A stretch of DNA of 64,000 nt, taken from contig CM055099.1 in assembly GCA_029204225.1 (NCBI GenBank), forward strand, positions 42,524,597-42,588,596, in the 5' to 3' direction. Origin of the DNA: Diphasiastrum complanatum. Lineage: Eukaryota > Streptophyta > Lycopodiopsida > Lycopodiales > Lycopodiaceae. The notes under the pieces are model-generated. The model was not told the DNA's origin. It ran no database searches and saw only the letters and a program-made list of their open reading frames with translations. Of the stretch, positions 61,201-63,707 are shown piece after piece; within the stretch, counting starts at the first letter, position 1, and each line of letters begins with the position of its first letter. A program made the translations under genes and the position numbers.

Positions 61201-63707
61201 GGAGAAGCCATTACTGAGCACGGTTGTTAGTATAGGGTCTACTTGTGAGACCATGATGGTTATGAGATGGCTAGATTACAGTTTCTATATAGCAGCAAGT
61301 CTTGGGGGGTTCGGGGGGCGGTAGCCCCCCGGCGGGGGGTTTGGGAGGCAGAGCCCCCCAACGGTACGACCTCTTCATGATTTGGCCTTCCGACTCCCTG
61401 AGCGAAAACACACTTTTTGGTGTTTTGCATCCCCTTGGTCCTTTGGCTGTTTGCTCTCATCAGAACCGGCAACCTGCATAAATGCACTGCTCTCGTCAAC
61501 AGCTTCAAGCTGATACCCATATTGCCCACTTACTTTTTTATTTTAAAAAAAAATTTAAAAAAAAATATTATATATTATGGTACCGCGAATCAGTATGGAT
61601 CCGCAATACCAGTGTGGATCCGCGGTACCGGGATCCGCGGATCCTGGTACCGCTGGATCTATGATATATATATATATATATATTTTTCCGGCCGCCAAAT
61701 TTAGCGAAAGTACTTCCGCTAACTATTTACTAAAGCTCCGCCAAGGAAAATGCTCTGATGGGAGTTGGTCCTCCTCCAAATTGTGCTAAATGTTGCTGAA
61801 GCAATGAAAGCCCTTAGCAAAGAGAGAAAAATTAGCAAGGAAAATGGGCGCCCAATCAATAAATCAGATCTGAAATTCAGCAATCAGGAAAGTGCTCTGA
61901 TACCAAGTTACGAATAGAGCCACAGCTGATCTAGAGCTAAGCTATGAAAGCATCACATAAGCAAGACTTAAGCTATGAAAGCAACACATAAGCAAGACTT
62001 AACCCTAGAAAGCAGGAAAGAGAGAGATTAAGGAGACTAGGGAGAGAGATCAATATCATCAGCTGAATAACAAATGACACAGTTTCCCTACTTATAGCCA
62101 AGAGGAAGCCCTAAAAGGAAGCTTCCGGTGGCTAGGGCCCAACTGGGAGGGATAATAGTGCGCCCTCCAAGAAGGCCCCCCACTCTCCAGTAATATGTCC
62201 AAATGGCCTAATAATGAATAATAAGGCCAAAGGCCAACCATATAGTCTAAGTGTCACTAATGAATAAAAAGGGCCCAAGGCCTGTTTATGCATAAAGTAA
62301 AGTAAATGTAAATGGACGCGGCGAATGTAATGAGCCAAGTCCATAACTGACCGCGAGTGGGTTGTAGAACACCACTCTTGCTCGCGCCGCGACATGCCTA
62401 GACTACATTTCCAGGATTTGGTTTTGTAAAAAGTTAAGGGCCTGTACAAGCTGGGCGGTGTCTAGCTCGGGAGGAGAGGGTGGTGAAGACGCTCCTTCAC
62501 CCGAGGGTACAAAGGGGTCTAGGTAAGTTCGAATGGAAAAACGACACAAGCTTGGCTACAAATTGGCTTAGGAAGCTTGAGAGCTCTACTAAAGGAGGCT
62601 AGGCCAAAACAAGCTCCTCAATGATGAGAGTGGAGCCTTTACCCCCCACTCACACCACTTTCCTTCCTTTTTGGACTTACTAGGTGGCGGGCCTTATGGG
62701 CACCACCTAGCGAGCACATCACCCCCAAGCCAAGTGGCAACCCTTATGGGCACCACCTATCCTCATTTCACATGGCCACCACCCTCCCTATGCCACCTCA
62801 CCCAACTTGGGTCACACCCCACCTTCACCTCTAGTCACCTCCCCTAATCCCATGGCCCTATGGCCACAAAAAACTCCTAGAACTCCCCTACATCCTTCGG
62901 CTTGGGAGGAGAAACTACACTTGTACATTCATGAGAGAGGAGGTGGAGGTAAAAAGTCCAATTTTCCTCCCTTGAGGTTGTGAGAATGCTTTTGTTGTAA
63001 ATTTGTTAGTGAATGCAGGTGGCTTAAGGAGAAGAGGATGTAATAGGCTCAAGAGGAGGTAATGGGAGGTGGAGAGCTACACCCCACAGGCTTGTACTTG
63101 TTGCAGGTACAGCTTGTGTACTACTTCCATTCCCTCCCCCTATTTCTTTAAAGTCTAGAATAGGCTTTTGTTTAGCTTACAAGCTTTAAATCTTTAAATT
63201 ATAAGGTTAAAAGTTTTAAACTCATGATGTTTAAACATATGTTATAATAGTTTTAAATTTCTAGGTTATAAGTTATGTGAGGGCCGAAAAGTGTGTAAGT
63301 GGAAAAAAAATAATAGTTTGAGAGTGAGATTGGACGTGAGGGAGGGAGGGAGAGAAATTTAGAGGGTGAGAGCCTCTTGCAGAGATAGAACATTGGGAAG
63401 ACAAAGAACATTTCCCTCTATCTTGAAGGTCCACTAATCACTTGTGCTTTTTGTATTTGATCATGTGACACGATTATGACAAGGATTGACAAGGATTGCA
63501 TACACGATGCATTCATAACTGTGTGACATGTTTTAACCCCATTTTTCAATTAACCTCAATCGACACTTAGTTCAGGATCCAAAATGAGCCTTGACCTTGT
63601 ATTGAAGTCCAGATGTTGTCTCTATATAATCAGGATATCGCATCTTTGTCTTCCCATAATCCTTCCCTCGCAATGCTGGCACTGGATTCACAAACCAACC
63701 ATAATTC
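5791..63707 (-). CDS. FKBP19: Chloroplast-type FKBP peptidyl-prolyl cis-trans isomerase, FKBP19-like (5' partial, seven exons)
   Basis: Seven minus-strand exons join in frame into the C-terminal ~171 residues of a plant FKBP: 63596-63707, 38457-38507, 26167-26247, 8885-8929, 8734-8789, 6107-6182 and 5791-5886. Every intron begins GT and ends AG, and no stop interrupts the frame. Recognisable family blocks in order are [60 protein letters not shown]-like [24 protein letters not shown] and [14 protein letters not shown]. From memory of the family, these match Arabidopsis FKBP19, a predicted thylakoid-lumen protein of about 256 residues. Family knowledge: FKBP domains isomerise X-Pro bonds. The aromatic at the FKBP12 Trp59 position is Phe here and Asp37 is replaced by Glu, so drug binding and perhaps activity should be weak. 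The transit peptide (about 85 residues expected) is missing upstream. Three introns of 25, 12 and 17 kb are packed with transposons. Confidence 0.92.
6107..6182 (-). CDS. FKBP19: FKBP19-like exon: [13 protein letters not shown]...PTTFS (76 bp)
   Basis: The exon completes the Arg codon, then encodes [14 protein letters not shown] and KGPKPTTFS, the 80s loop of the FKBP fold. The acceptor is TTTGCAG and the donor GTAAGC. It restores phase 0 for the final exon. The long plus-strand open frame overlapping it (6074-6388) is a shadow. Confidence 0.93.
6183..8733 (-). other. FKBP intron, 2.55 kb
   Basis: The intron has a GT donor at 8733 and an AG acceptor at 6184-6183. I recognise no transposon protein inside. 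A loose motif of the form ACARYAGGRTG recurs near 7130, 7250, 7400 and 7534 at uneven spacing, too weak to call a repeat. Confidence 0.75.
8734..8789 (-). CDS. FKBP19: FKBP19-like exon: [18 protein letters not shown] (56 bp)
   Basis: The exon encodes [18 protein letters not shown] plus two bases of the next Arg codon. It contains the VI pair of the FKBP active site and the alpha helix; the Trp of FKBP12 is Phe here. The acceptor is TTTTAG and the donor GTTTTC. Phase 0 enters and phase 2 exits. A normal 95-bp intron separates it from the preceding exon. Confidence 0.94.
8885..8929 (-). CDS. FKBP19: FKBP19-like exon: [15 protein letters not shown] (45 bp)
   Basis: Fifteen codons read [15 protein letters not shown], the strand before the VIPAFEE helix. 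The acceptor is TTGTAG and the donor GTGAGG. Both edges are phase 0. It follows the preceding exon's GGSFE directly, as the family requires, despite the 17.2-kb intron between them. At 45 bp it is a very small exon. Confidence 0.92.
9811..10540 (+). mobile_element. Possible LTR end with initiator-Met primer-binding site
   Basis: The string TGGTATTAGAGCAAGG near 10439 differs by one base from the common TGGTATCAGAGC site complementary to plant initiator tRNA-Met. It follows a plausible LTR end (CTTACA). I cannot find the LTR start or a matching 3' LTR. The open frames here show no known domain. Confidence 0.3.
10541..11580. other. Intron DNA with no recognisable content
   Basis: I see no domain-bearing frame, LTR terminus or tandem repeat in this stretch. 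It precedes a family N fragment and may be its degraded upstream part. Confidence 0.4.
11588..12540 (+). pseudogene. Family N internal ORF fragment, plus-strand copy
   Basis: This is a near relative of the 375-residue ORF at 19740-20867 on the opposite strand. Shared blocks include [40 protein letters not shown] and [18 protein letters not shown]. Here the frame is broken at least near 11914 and 12050. The product is unknown: it is acidic to neutral with no domain I recognise. Its position upstream of an LTR-like end in the sister copy says it belongs to an LTR element. After about 12556 the sequence switches to a reversed piece of the family's gag region. Confidence 0.65.
12548..12700 (-). 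pseudogene. Family N gag-region fragment, reversed
   Basis: On the minus strand this reads [20 protein letters not shown] and [13 protein letters not shown], matching the plus-strand copy near 17030-17130. It is joined tail to tail with the 11588-12540 fragment at a breakpoint near 12556. Confidence 0.6.
12742..13998 (+). mobile_element. Copia-A 5' LTR (1257 bp)
   Basis: It starts TGTTGGATTTATC at 12742 and ends CAACA at 13998, directly before a primer-binding site. TATATATA at 13233-13240 is a plausible promoter TATA box. The last 150 bp are rich in TTCGAGTTCG-like pyrimidine repeats, and near 13625-13690 there are TCGCGAAT/ATTCGCGA short palindromes. A truncated minus-strand copy is at 1404-2269 and a rearranged partner at 15277. 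Confidence 0.85.
13233..13240 (+). promoter_or_regulatory. Putative TATA box of the copia-A LTR
   Basis: TATATATA lies 491 bp into the LTR, in the expected U3/R neighbourhood. The related copy at 1404-2269 keeps a TATATATA run in the same place. Confidence 0.5.
13999..14012 (+). other. Copia-A primer-binding site
   Basis: TGGTATGAGAGCTA follows the LTR end with no gap. It differs at one position (C to G) from TGGTATCAGAGC, the usual site for initiator tRNA-Met priming in plant copia elements. Confidence 0.75.
14099..15142 (+). pseudogene. Copia-A pol remnant: reverse transcriptase and RNase H
   Basis: Only the 3' half of pol survives. Residues from 14120 on give [16 protein letters not shown], the catalytic [11 protein letters not shown] near 14272, and [18 protein letters not shown] second frame from 14735 gives [32 protein letters not shown] and [16 protein letters not shown] of copia RNase H. 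Gag, protease, integrase and the front of RT are missing between the primer site at 13999 and 14099. The element is therefore internally deleted and cannot be autonomous. A stop at about 14543 and a frame change separate the two halves. It clearly differs from copia-B. Confidence 0.88.
15268..15276 (+). other. Copia-A polypurine tract
   Basis: AAGAGGGGG lies directly before the TGTTGG start of the 3' LTR, the expected place for plus-strand priming. Confidence 0.75.
15277..15590 (+). mobile_element. Copia-A 3' LTR, truncated and carrying an inverted segment
   Basis: The LTR begins TGTTGGATTTATC and follows the 5' LTR to about 15507. From there to about 15585 it matches the reverse complement of 5' LTR positions 12983-13061, and then departs into family N sequence. 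In the 5' LTR that segment is bounded by the 6-bp inverted repeat AAATGC...GCATTT. It is either a small inversion followed by truncation, or a junction with an oppositely oriented LTR fragment. Confidence 0.75.
15566..15841 (-). pseudogene. Family N gag-region fragment, reversed (second piece)
   Basis: The minus strand reads [20 protein letters not shown] and [20 protein letters not shown], matching the plus-strand copy at about 17150-17370. Together with 12548-12700 it flanks the copia-A element, but the two pieces are in the wrong order for a simple insertion. The string ATGGTTTGTAGATCGGATCC occurs at the matching edge of both. Confidence 0.65.
16062..17414 (+). pseudogene. Family N gag-like gene with duplicated capsid motif
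   Basis: The frame opens near 16062 and shifts at about 16160. It then gives [20 protein letters not shown] and [12 protein letters not shown], the fingerprint of the plant retrotransposon gag domain. A second, diverged copy of the same motif ([17 protein letters not shown] and [10 protein letters not shown]) follows at about 16710-16860. The final open frame ends at 17414 with [19 protein letters not shown]. Gag proteins form the particle that packages element RNA. No protease, integrase or RT follows, so the element looks non-autonomous. Breaks occur at 16160, 16444 and 16870. Confidence 0.7.
17552..18304 (+). pseudogene. Family N 3' ORF region, plus copy
   Basis: Fragments read [20 protein letters not shown] and, at the end, [20 protein letters not shown] with a stop at 18302. 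The last 300 bp recur reversed at 19356-19650. The stop is followed after a few bases by a polypurine tract and an LTR-like TGTCATG start, so this is the 3' end of an LTR element's internal region. Function unknown. Confidence 0.6.
18311..18830 (+). mobile_element. Family N LTR-like sequence, plus orientation
   Basis: It starts TGTCATGTACTTC at 18311, directly after the polypurine run GTAGGGGGAG. Its sequence returns reversed in the next feature. The right boundary is set at the symmetry centre, not by a terminus I can see. Confidence 0.6.
18831..19349 (-). mobile_element. Family N LTR-like sequence, minus orientation
   Basis: Read on the minus strand it begins TGTCATGTACTTC at 19349, preceded by CTCCCCCTACTTAAAC in plus reading (the reversed polypurine tract). 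It mirrors 18311-18830 with moderate divergence toward the centre, where each arm has its own insertions. Confidence 0.6.
19356..21106 (-). pseudogene. Family N internal region, minus copy (375-residue ORF)
   Basis: Three consecutive minus-strand pieces read as one decayed gene. First is a short ORF at 21106-20921 with an acidic stretch and a hydrophobic segment ([17 protein letters not shown]). Next is a 375-residue ORF at 20867-19740 with blocks [20 protein letters not shown] and [18 protein letters not shown]. Last is a 91-residue ORF at 19631-19356 ending [13 protein letters not shown] before a polypurine tract and LTR. I recognise no known domain. The plus-strand homologue at 11588-12540 shows it is a repeated mobile sequence rather than a cellular gene. 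Confidence 0.65.
21107..24500. other. Intron DNA without recognisable genes
   Basis: This is AT-rich sequence. Apart from two short minus-strand frames near 21.3-21.9 kb without domain features, no reading frame stands out. It is probably very old retrotransposon sequence, but I cannot assign it. Confidence 0.45.
24511..25490 (-). mobile_element. Two related LTR ends with primer-site-like sequence, minus orientation
   Basis: The strings GATACCATGTAAATGATCAATCCTAC-like at 24518 and GATACCATGGAAATGATCGATC-like at 25484 are homologous, each followed by CAATCTGACAAGCTAT. On the minus strand each reads as an LTR end followed by TGGTATCGAAT or TGGTATCATAGC, resembling an initiator-Met primer site. 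They are probably two insertions of one LTR family. LTR starts and internal genes were not found. Confidence 0.4.
26167..26247 (-). CDS. FKBP19: FKBP19-like exon: [13 protein letters not shown]...GGSFE (81 bp)
   Basis: Twenty-seven codons read [20 protein letters not shown] followed by AKGGSFE. This is a hallmark block of the FKBP19 group with no gap against my memory of the family. The acceptor is ATGTAG and the donor GTAATA. Both edges are phase 0. It is isolated between 12.2-kb and 17.2-kb introns. Confidence 0.94.
27541..27813 (+). mobile_element. Probable 3' LTR start of another gypsy-type element
   Basis: AGGGGGGAAGAA (polypurine) is followed at 27553 by TGTCATTCCCACAAAGC, a typical LTR opening. 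The sequence is interrupted at 27814 by the gypsy-A insertion. No matching 5' LTR was found. Confidence 0.4.
28023..28029 (+). promoter_or_regulatory. Putative TATA box in the gypsy-A upstream LTR
   Basis: TATATAG occurs in the context GGACTATGTATATAG. The same context is at 29082-29096 in the downstream LTR and, reversed, near 48095 in the minus-strand copy, so it is conserved across three LTRs. Confidence 0.5.
28290..28830 (+). pseudogene. Gypsy-A integrase and chromodomain remnant
   Basis: Pieces of a Ty3/gypsy integrase are readable: [20 protein letters not shown] of the zinc-binding end, [16 protein letters not shown] and [17 protein letters not shown] of the catalytic core, and DRDSKF-like codons near 28605. 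A chromodomain-like [18 protein letters not shown] follows at 28740-28795, which places it among plant chromoviruses. Frameshifts and a large deletion inside the core make it non-functional. Confidence 0.85.
28867..29398 (+). mobile_element. Gypsy-A downstream LTR (532 bp)
   Basis: It starts TGTTACGTACCC, ends CTAACA, has a TATATAG box at 29090-29096, and is preceded by the purine stretch GTGGAAGGAA. It is the best complete copy of this LTR in the window. Confidence 0.85.
29404..29980 (+). other. Sequence downstream of gypsy-A, unassigned
   Basis: An open frame at 29464-29682 has no recognisable domain. CTTAGAGCC just after the target duplication loosely resembles a primer-binding site, but the target duplication shows this is pre-existing sequence rather than gypsy-A. 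Confidence 0.35.
29990..30500 (-). pseudogene. Gypsy reverse transcriptase fragment, heavily decayed
   Basis: On the minus strand, FIDYILVYN stands where gypsy RTs have F-x-D-D-I-L-V-Y, so the second catalytic Asp is now Tyr. [20 protein letters not shown] and [14 protein letters not shown] follow in the right order. These are the RT palm and connection blocks of a Ty3/gypsy element. Many stops interrupt them. Confidence 0.75.
30501..31239. other. Unassigned intron DNA left of hAT-1
   Basis: No domain is recognised. hAT-1 should begin near here, but no CATAGTTGCA terminus was found, so its left end is deleted or rearranged. Confidence 0.4.
31982..35558 (+). pseudogene. hAT-1 transposase (BED, DUF659, hAT dimerisation), broken
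   Basis: Exons supported by homology to hAT-2 and by splice sites: 31982-33023, 33115-33460, 33558-33962, 34061-34220, 34330-34667 and 34786-35558. A BED zinc finger reads [12 protein letters not shown], then meets TGA at 32123-32125. The DUF659 core reads [20 protein letters not shown] and [14 protein letters not shown], with TAG at 33314-33316. The dimerisation region contains [24 protein letters not shown] sequence near 34540-34590. The last exon encodes an acidic tail with an AT-hook-like [11 protein letters not shown]. The third exon's donor is GC where hAT-2 has GT. Family role: cut-and-paste transposition. Two stops and a frame change in the first exon make it a pseudogene. Confidence 0.85.
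32363..32552 (+). repeat. 39-bp coding minisatellite in hAT-1 transposase linker
   Basis: AGTACATCA starts at 32363, 32402, 32441, 32503 and 32542, giving steps of 39, 39, 62 and 39 bp. Thirty-nine bases are thirteen codons, so expansion keeps the frame. hAT-2 lacks this array and has a different repeat in the same linker. Confidence 0.8.
35724..35812. repeat. (GA)n microsatellite in hAT-1
   Basis: An almost pure GA run of about 88 bp lies 170 bp after the transposase stop. A (CT)n run stands in the equivalent place in inverted hAT-2 (39475-39552). Confidence 0.95.
36236..38456. other. Intron DNA between hAT-1 and the 51-bp FKBP exon
   Basis: A minus-strand LTR end is possible at 36848, where TTTGATACCAATTGTCAC reads in reverse as a TGGTATCAAAGCC primer-like site. 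The rest shows no gene or repeat I can name. Confidence 0.4.
38457..38507 (-). CDS. FKBP19: FKBP19-like exon: DLRMGTG...ETVV (51 bp)
   Basis: Seventeen codons read [17 protein letters not shown], the loop between the first FKBP strands. The acceptor is TTTGCAG and the donor GTAAGC. Both edges are phase 0, so skipping would remove 17 residues without a frameshift. Introns of 25.1 kb and 12.2 kb flank it, each carrying a hAT transposon of the same family in opposite orientation. Confidence 0.92.
38798..39070. repeat. Three-copy tandem repeat, about 90 bp, hosting hAT-2
   Basis: Units start AAGTATGATATTCAAAG at 38798, 38892 and 38981 (periods 94 and 89 bp). Each contains GCATCTCTTCTACATTGTG and an expanding (TA)n just before GTTTGGGCTTACC. 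The third unit is cut by hAT-2 and resumes after 44156. Confidence 0.9.
39475..39552. repeat. (CT)n microsatellite in hAT-2
   Basis: A near-pure CT run stands just beyond the transposase 3' end, matching the GA run of inverted hAT-1. Confidence 0.95.
39665..43205 (-). pseudogene. hAT-2 transposase (BED, DUF659, hAT dimerisation), one clear stop
   Basis: Six exons with GT...AG introns read on the minus strand: 43205-42214, 42121-41776, 41669-41263, 41155-40986, 40867-40530 and 40423-39665 (stop). The BED finger is open here ([18 protein letters not shown]). DUF659 reads [20 protein letters not shown] and [14 protein letters not shown], followed by HCIDLLIHD. Later exons give [18 protein letters not shown] and [14 protein letters not shown], then the dimerisation block [20 protein letters not shown]. 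The final exon is an acidic, Arg/Gly-rich tail with the AT-hook-like [15 protein letters not shown] at 41067-41065 in the fourth exon breaks it; hAT-1 is open there. I did not verify the frame across the whole first exon. Confidence 0.85.
42838..42935 (-). repeat. 51-bp coding repeat in hAT-2 transposase linker
   Basis: TCCAGAAACCTGTGATGCAG occurs at 42861 and 42912, a 51-bp step (17 codons). On the minus strand it encodes [11 protein letters not shown]-type repeats rich in Arg and Asp. Confidence 0.75.
44165..45590. other. Intron DNA without recognisable genes
   Basis: The tandem-repeat unit resumes at 44157 and is followed by an A-rich run. A 102-residue minus-strand frame at 44954-45262 has no domain I know and is probably chance. 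Confidence 0.4.
45600..46910 (+). pseudogene. Gypsy-B gag zinc knuckle and reverse transcriptase relic
   Basis: A knuckle [14 protein letters not shown] near 45635-45675 lacks the last Cys of CCHC. RT blocks follow at 46430-46530 ([20 protein letters not shown], then [11 protein letters not shown], with Val-Asp-Tyr of the palm) and 46705-46790 (FQCMMNDIL, then [16 protein letters not shown], with the catalytic Asp pair). The order fits a Ty3/gypsy polyprotein. Protease between them was not recognised, and stops and frame changes are frequent. Nothing readable follows 46910. Confidence 0.75.
46911..47821. other. Unassigned intron DNA
   Basis: A 108-residue minus-strand frame at 47000-47326 has no domain that I recognise. 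No terminal repeat was found. Confidence 0.35.
47822..48278 (-). mobile_element. Gypsy-A LTR (457 bp), minus orientation
   Basis: It aligns reversed with 28867-29398 from the TGTT start to the CTAACA end and is somewhat shorter. It retains the GGACTATGTATATAG context near 48095. Confidence 0.8.
48335..50910 (-). pseudogene. Gypsy-A pol: protease, RT, RNase H, integrase, chromodomain (broken)
   Basis: The protease-like [18 protein letters not shown] is near 50600. RNase H is at 49913-49608, with [19 protein letters not shown] and [18 protein letters not shown]. The integrase zinc-binding part is near 49330. The catalytic core at 49241-48876 reads [20 protein letters not shown] and [16 protein letters not shown], so two Asp of the DDE triad are present. 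[20 protein letters not shown] follows. A chromodomain-like tail is near 48400-48440. Frame changes separate these blocks and RT (49960-50480) is strongly decayed. Intact relatives insert cDNA, often into heterochromatin through the chromodomain. Confidence 0.85.
50911..54362 (-). pseudogene. Gag and protease relic with a repetitive middle
   Basis: On the minus strand, 54362-53866 gives a gag-like segment with [15 protein letters not shown] and [18 protein letters not shown], as in plant retrotransposon capsid regions. Next, 53468-53007 gives a retropepsin-like fold ([19 protein letters not shown]), where the usual Asp-Thr/Ser-Gly is Asp-Thr-Ser. From 53000 down to 50911 no RT or integrase follows, only low-complexity frames with repeated HSWL(L)xIAW units. 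Near 52203-52100 a copia integrase-tail fragment reads [20 protein letters not shown]. The region looks like a chimeric, partly tandem-repeated relic. Confidence 0.6.
50940..52060. repeat. Degenerate interspersed tandem units with AACCAGGAATGCCA
   Basis: Units of the type AACCAAGCxATATGxAxxAACCAGGAATGxCA recur near 50950, 50990, 51915 and 51990, with further partial copies of CCAAGGTATCxxxAxxGCCCA near 51017, 51070 and 51274. Spacing is irregular. Confidence 0.5.
54363..55150. other. Intron DNA without recognisable genes
   Basis: A-rich sequence; its overlapping frames on both strands look like composition effects. It leads into the TA microsatellite. Confidence 0.4.
55157..55203. repeat. 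(TA)n microsatellite, hAT-3 target
   Basis: A TA run of about 46 bp ends at the hAT-3 terminus at 55204. TA runs reappear at 60865-60874 and after 61663. Confidence 0.95.
55743..56087 (+). CDS. Small charged ORF inside hAT-3, opposite to the transposase
   Basis: A 114-residue frame starts at an ATG in a good plant context (GAGATGGCA) and is open to TAG. It is rich in Arg, Glu and Lys, with an amphipathic, probably coiled-coil segment ([20 protein letters not shown]) near residues 12-31, a Pro/Ala stretch near 55-65 and a second basic helix ([20 protein letters not shown]) near residues 81-100. I recognise no family. GGATAAATAAG at 55561 could be a TATA box about 180 bp upstream. hAT-1 and hAT-2 have no equivalent between the transposase and their end. 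It could be a captured host fragment, an accessory gene or chance. Confidence 0.4.
   Translation: MAERIPPKPEGEARRKLEEDIRRHNERHRKQEADIAEMLRQTRERHPELQIPAPAVAPAPAVELDLDEQIGMNFTRRQLIMVKERAARRRANQEAERERQNNAPDEGEESVEDQ
56610..60582 (-). pseudogene. hAT-3 transposase (BED, DUF659, hAT dimerisation), deleted and frameshifted
   Basis: The first domain exon probably starts at 60485, after a pyrimidine-rich TCTCCATCGCAG acceptor. It gives a BED finger ([20 protein letters not shown]) and DUF659 ([44 protein letters not shown]). Near 59058 one base appears to be missing. After REALF the sequence jumps to [12 protein letters not shown], omitting about 45 residues and an intron that hAT-1 and hAT-2 have. 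Later pieces are 58991-58710, 58620-58260 (ITWWTMFGS) and 58186-57990 ([20 protein letters not shown], dimerisation). A Pro-rich region and an AT-hook-like tail ([15 protein letters not shown]) close it, with a frame change near 56985. Confidence 0.8.
60875..61663. mobile_element. Short non-autonomous hAT derivative (789 bp)
   Basis: It begins CATAGTGGCACGTGGTACC and ends GGATCTATG, related to the hAT-3 termini and likewise GGTACC-rich. TA repeats flank it on both sides. Inside, about 90 bp near 61030-61100 (GGGCAATATGGGTATCAACT, then GAGAGCAGTGCATTTATGCA) recurs inverted near 61447-61530, so the arms are long. The middle is a G/C-run segment. No transposase is encoded. Confidence 0.75.
61298..61368. 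other. G-run and C-run cluster with hairpin and quadruplex potential
   Basis: Runs of six G and six C alternate: GGGGGGTTCGGGGGGCGG, then AGCCCCCCGGCGGGGGG, then AGAGCCCCCC. Self-complementary pairing is obvious, and four or more G runs occur on the plus strand. Confidence 0.7.
61672..63590 (-). mobile_element. LTR end and primer-binding site, minus orientation; remainder unassigned
   Basis: GCTCTGATACCAA at 61898 is the exact reverse of TTGGTATCAGAGC, the initiator-Met primer site. The internal region therefore runs leftward and is cut by the hAT derivative at 61663, while its LTR extends rightward from about 61911. The LTR's far boundary could not be set. A 33-bp direct duplication (AGCTATGAAAGCAxCACATA) lies at 61942-62002. 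Repeated GGGCACCACCTA strings occur near 62700-62760. Confidence 0.5.
63596..63707 (-). CDS. FKBP19: FKBP19-like exon: GKDYGKTKM to SGLQYK
   Basis: The minus strand reads [18 protein letters not shown] and then ETTSGLQYK, ending at 63596 before a GTCAAG donor. This is the entry strand of the FKBP fold and the most FKBP19-specific block. The 3' edge is firm because the next exon starts with Asp-Leu-Arg in the same phase. The 5' edge is uncertain: AG acceptors are possible before 63707 or 63681, and the open frame runs on to about 63810. Confidence 0.88.

Larger units (their letters stand above)
38508..63595 (-). other. FKBP giant intron, 25.1 kb
   Basis: The donor is GTCAAG at 63595 and the acceptor TTTGCAG at 38508. 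It contains hAT-2, gypsy-B, gypsy-A (minus), a gag/protease relic, hAT-3, a short hAT derivative and a further LTR. Family alignment requires no residues between its flanking exons (SGLQYK / DLRMG). Confidence 0.85.

Noticed and set aside
5791-63707. FKBP exons as scattered retro-pseudogene pieces
   Set aside because: A processed copy would lack introns. Here seven pieces are ordered, phase-compatible, edged by GT/AG and free of stops.
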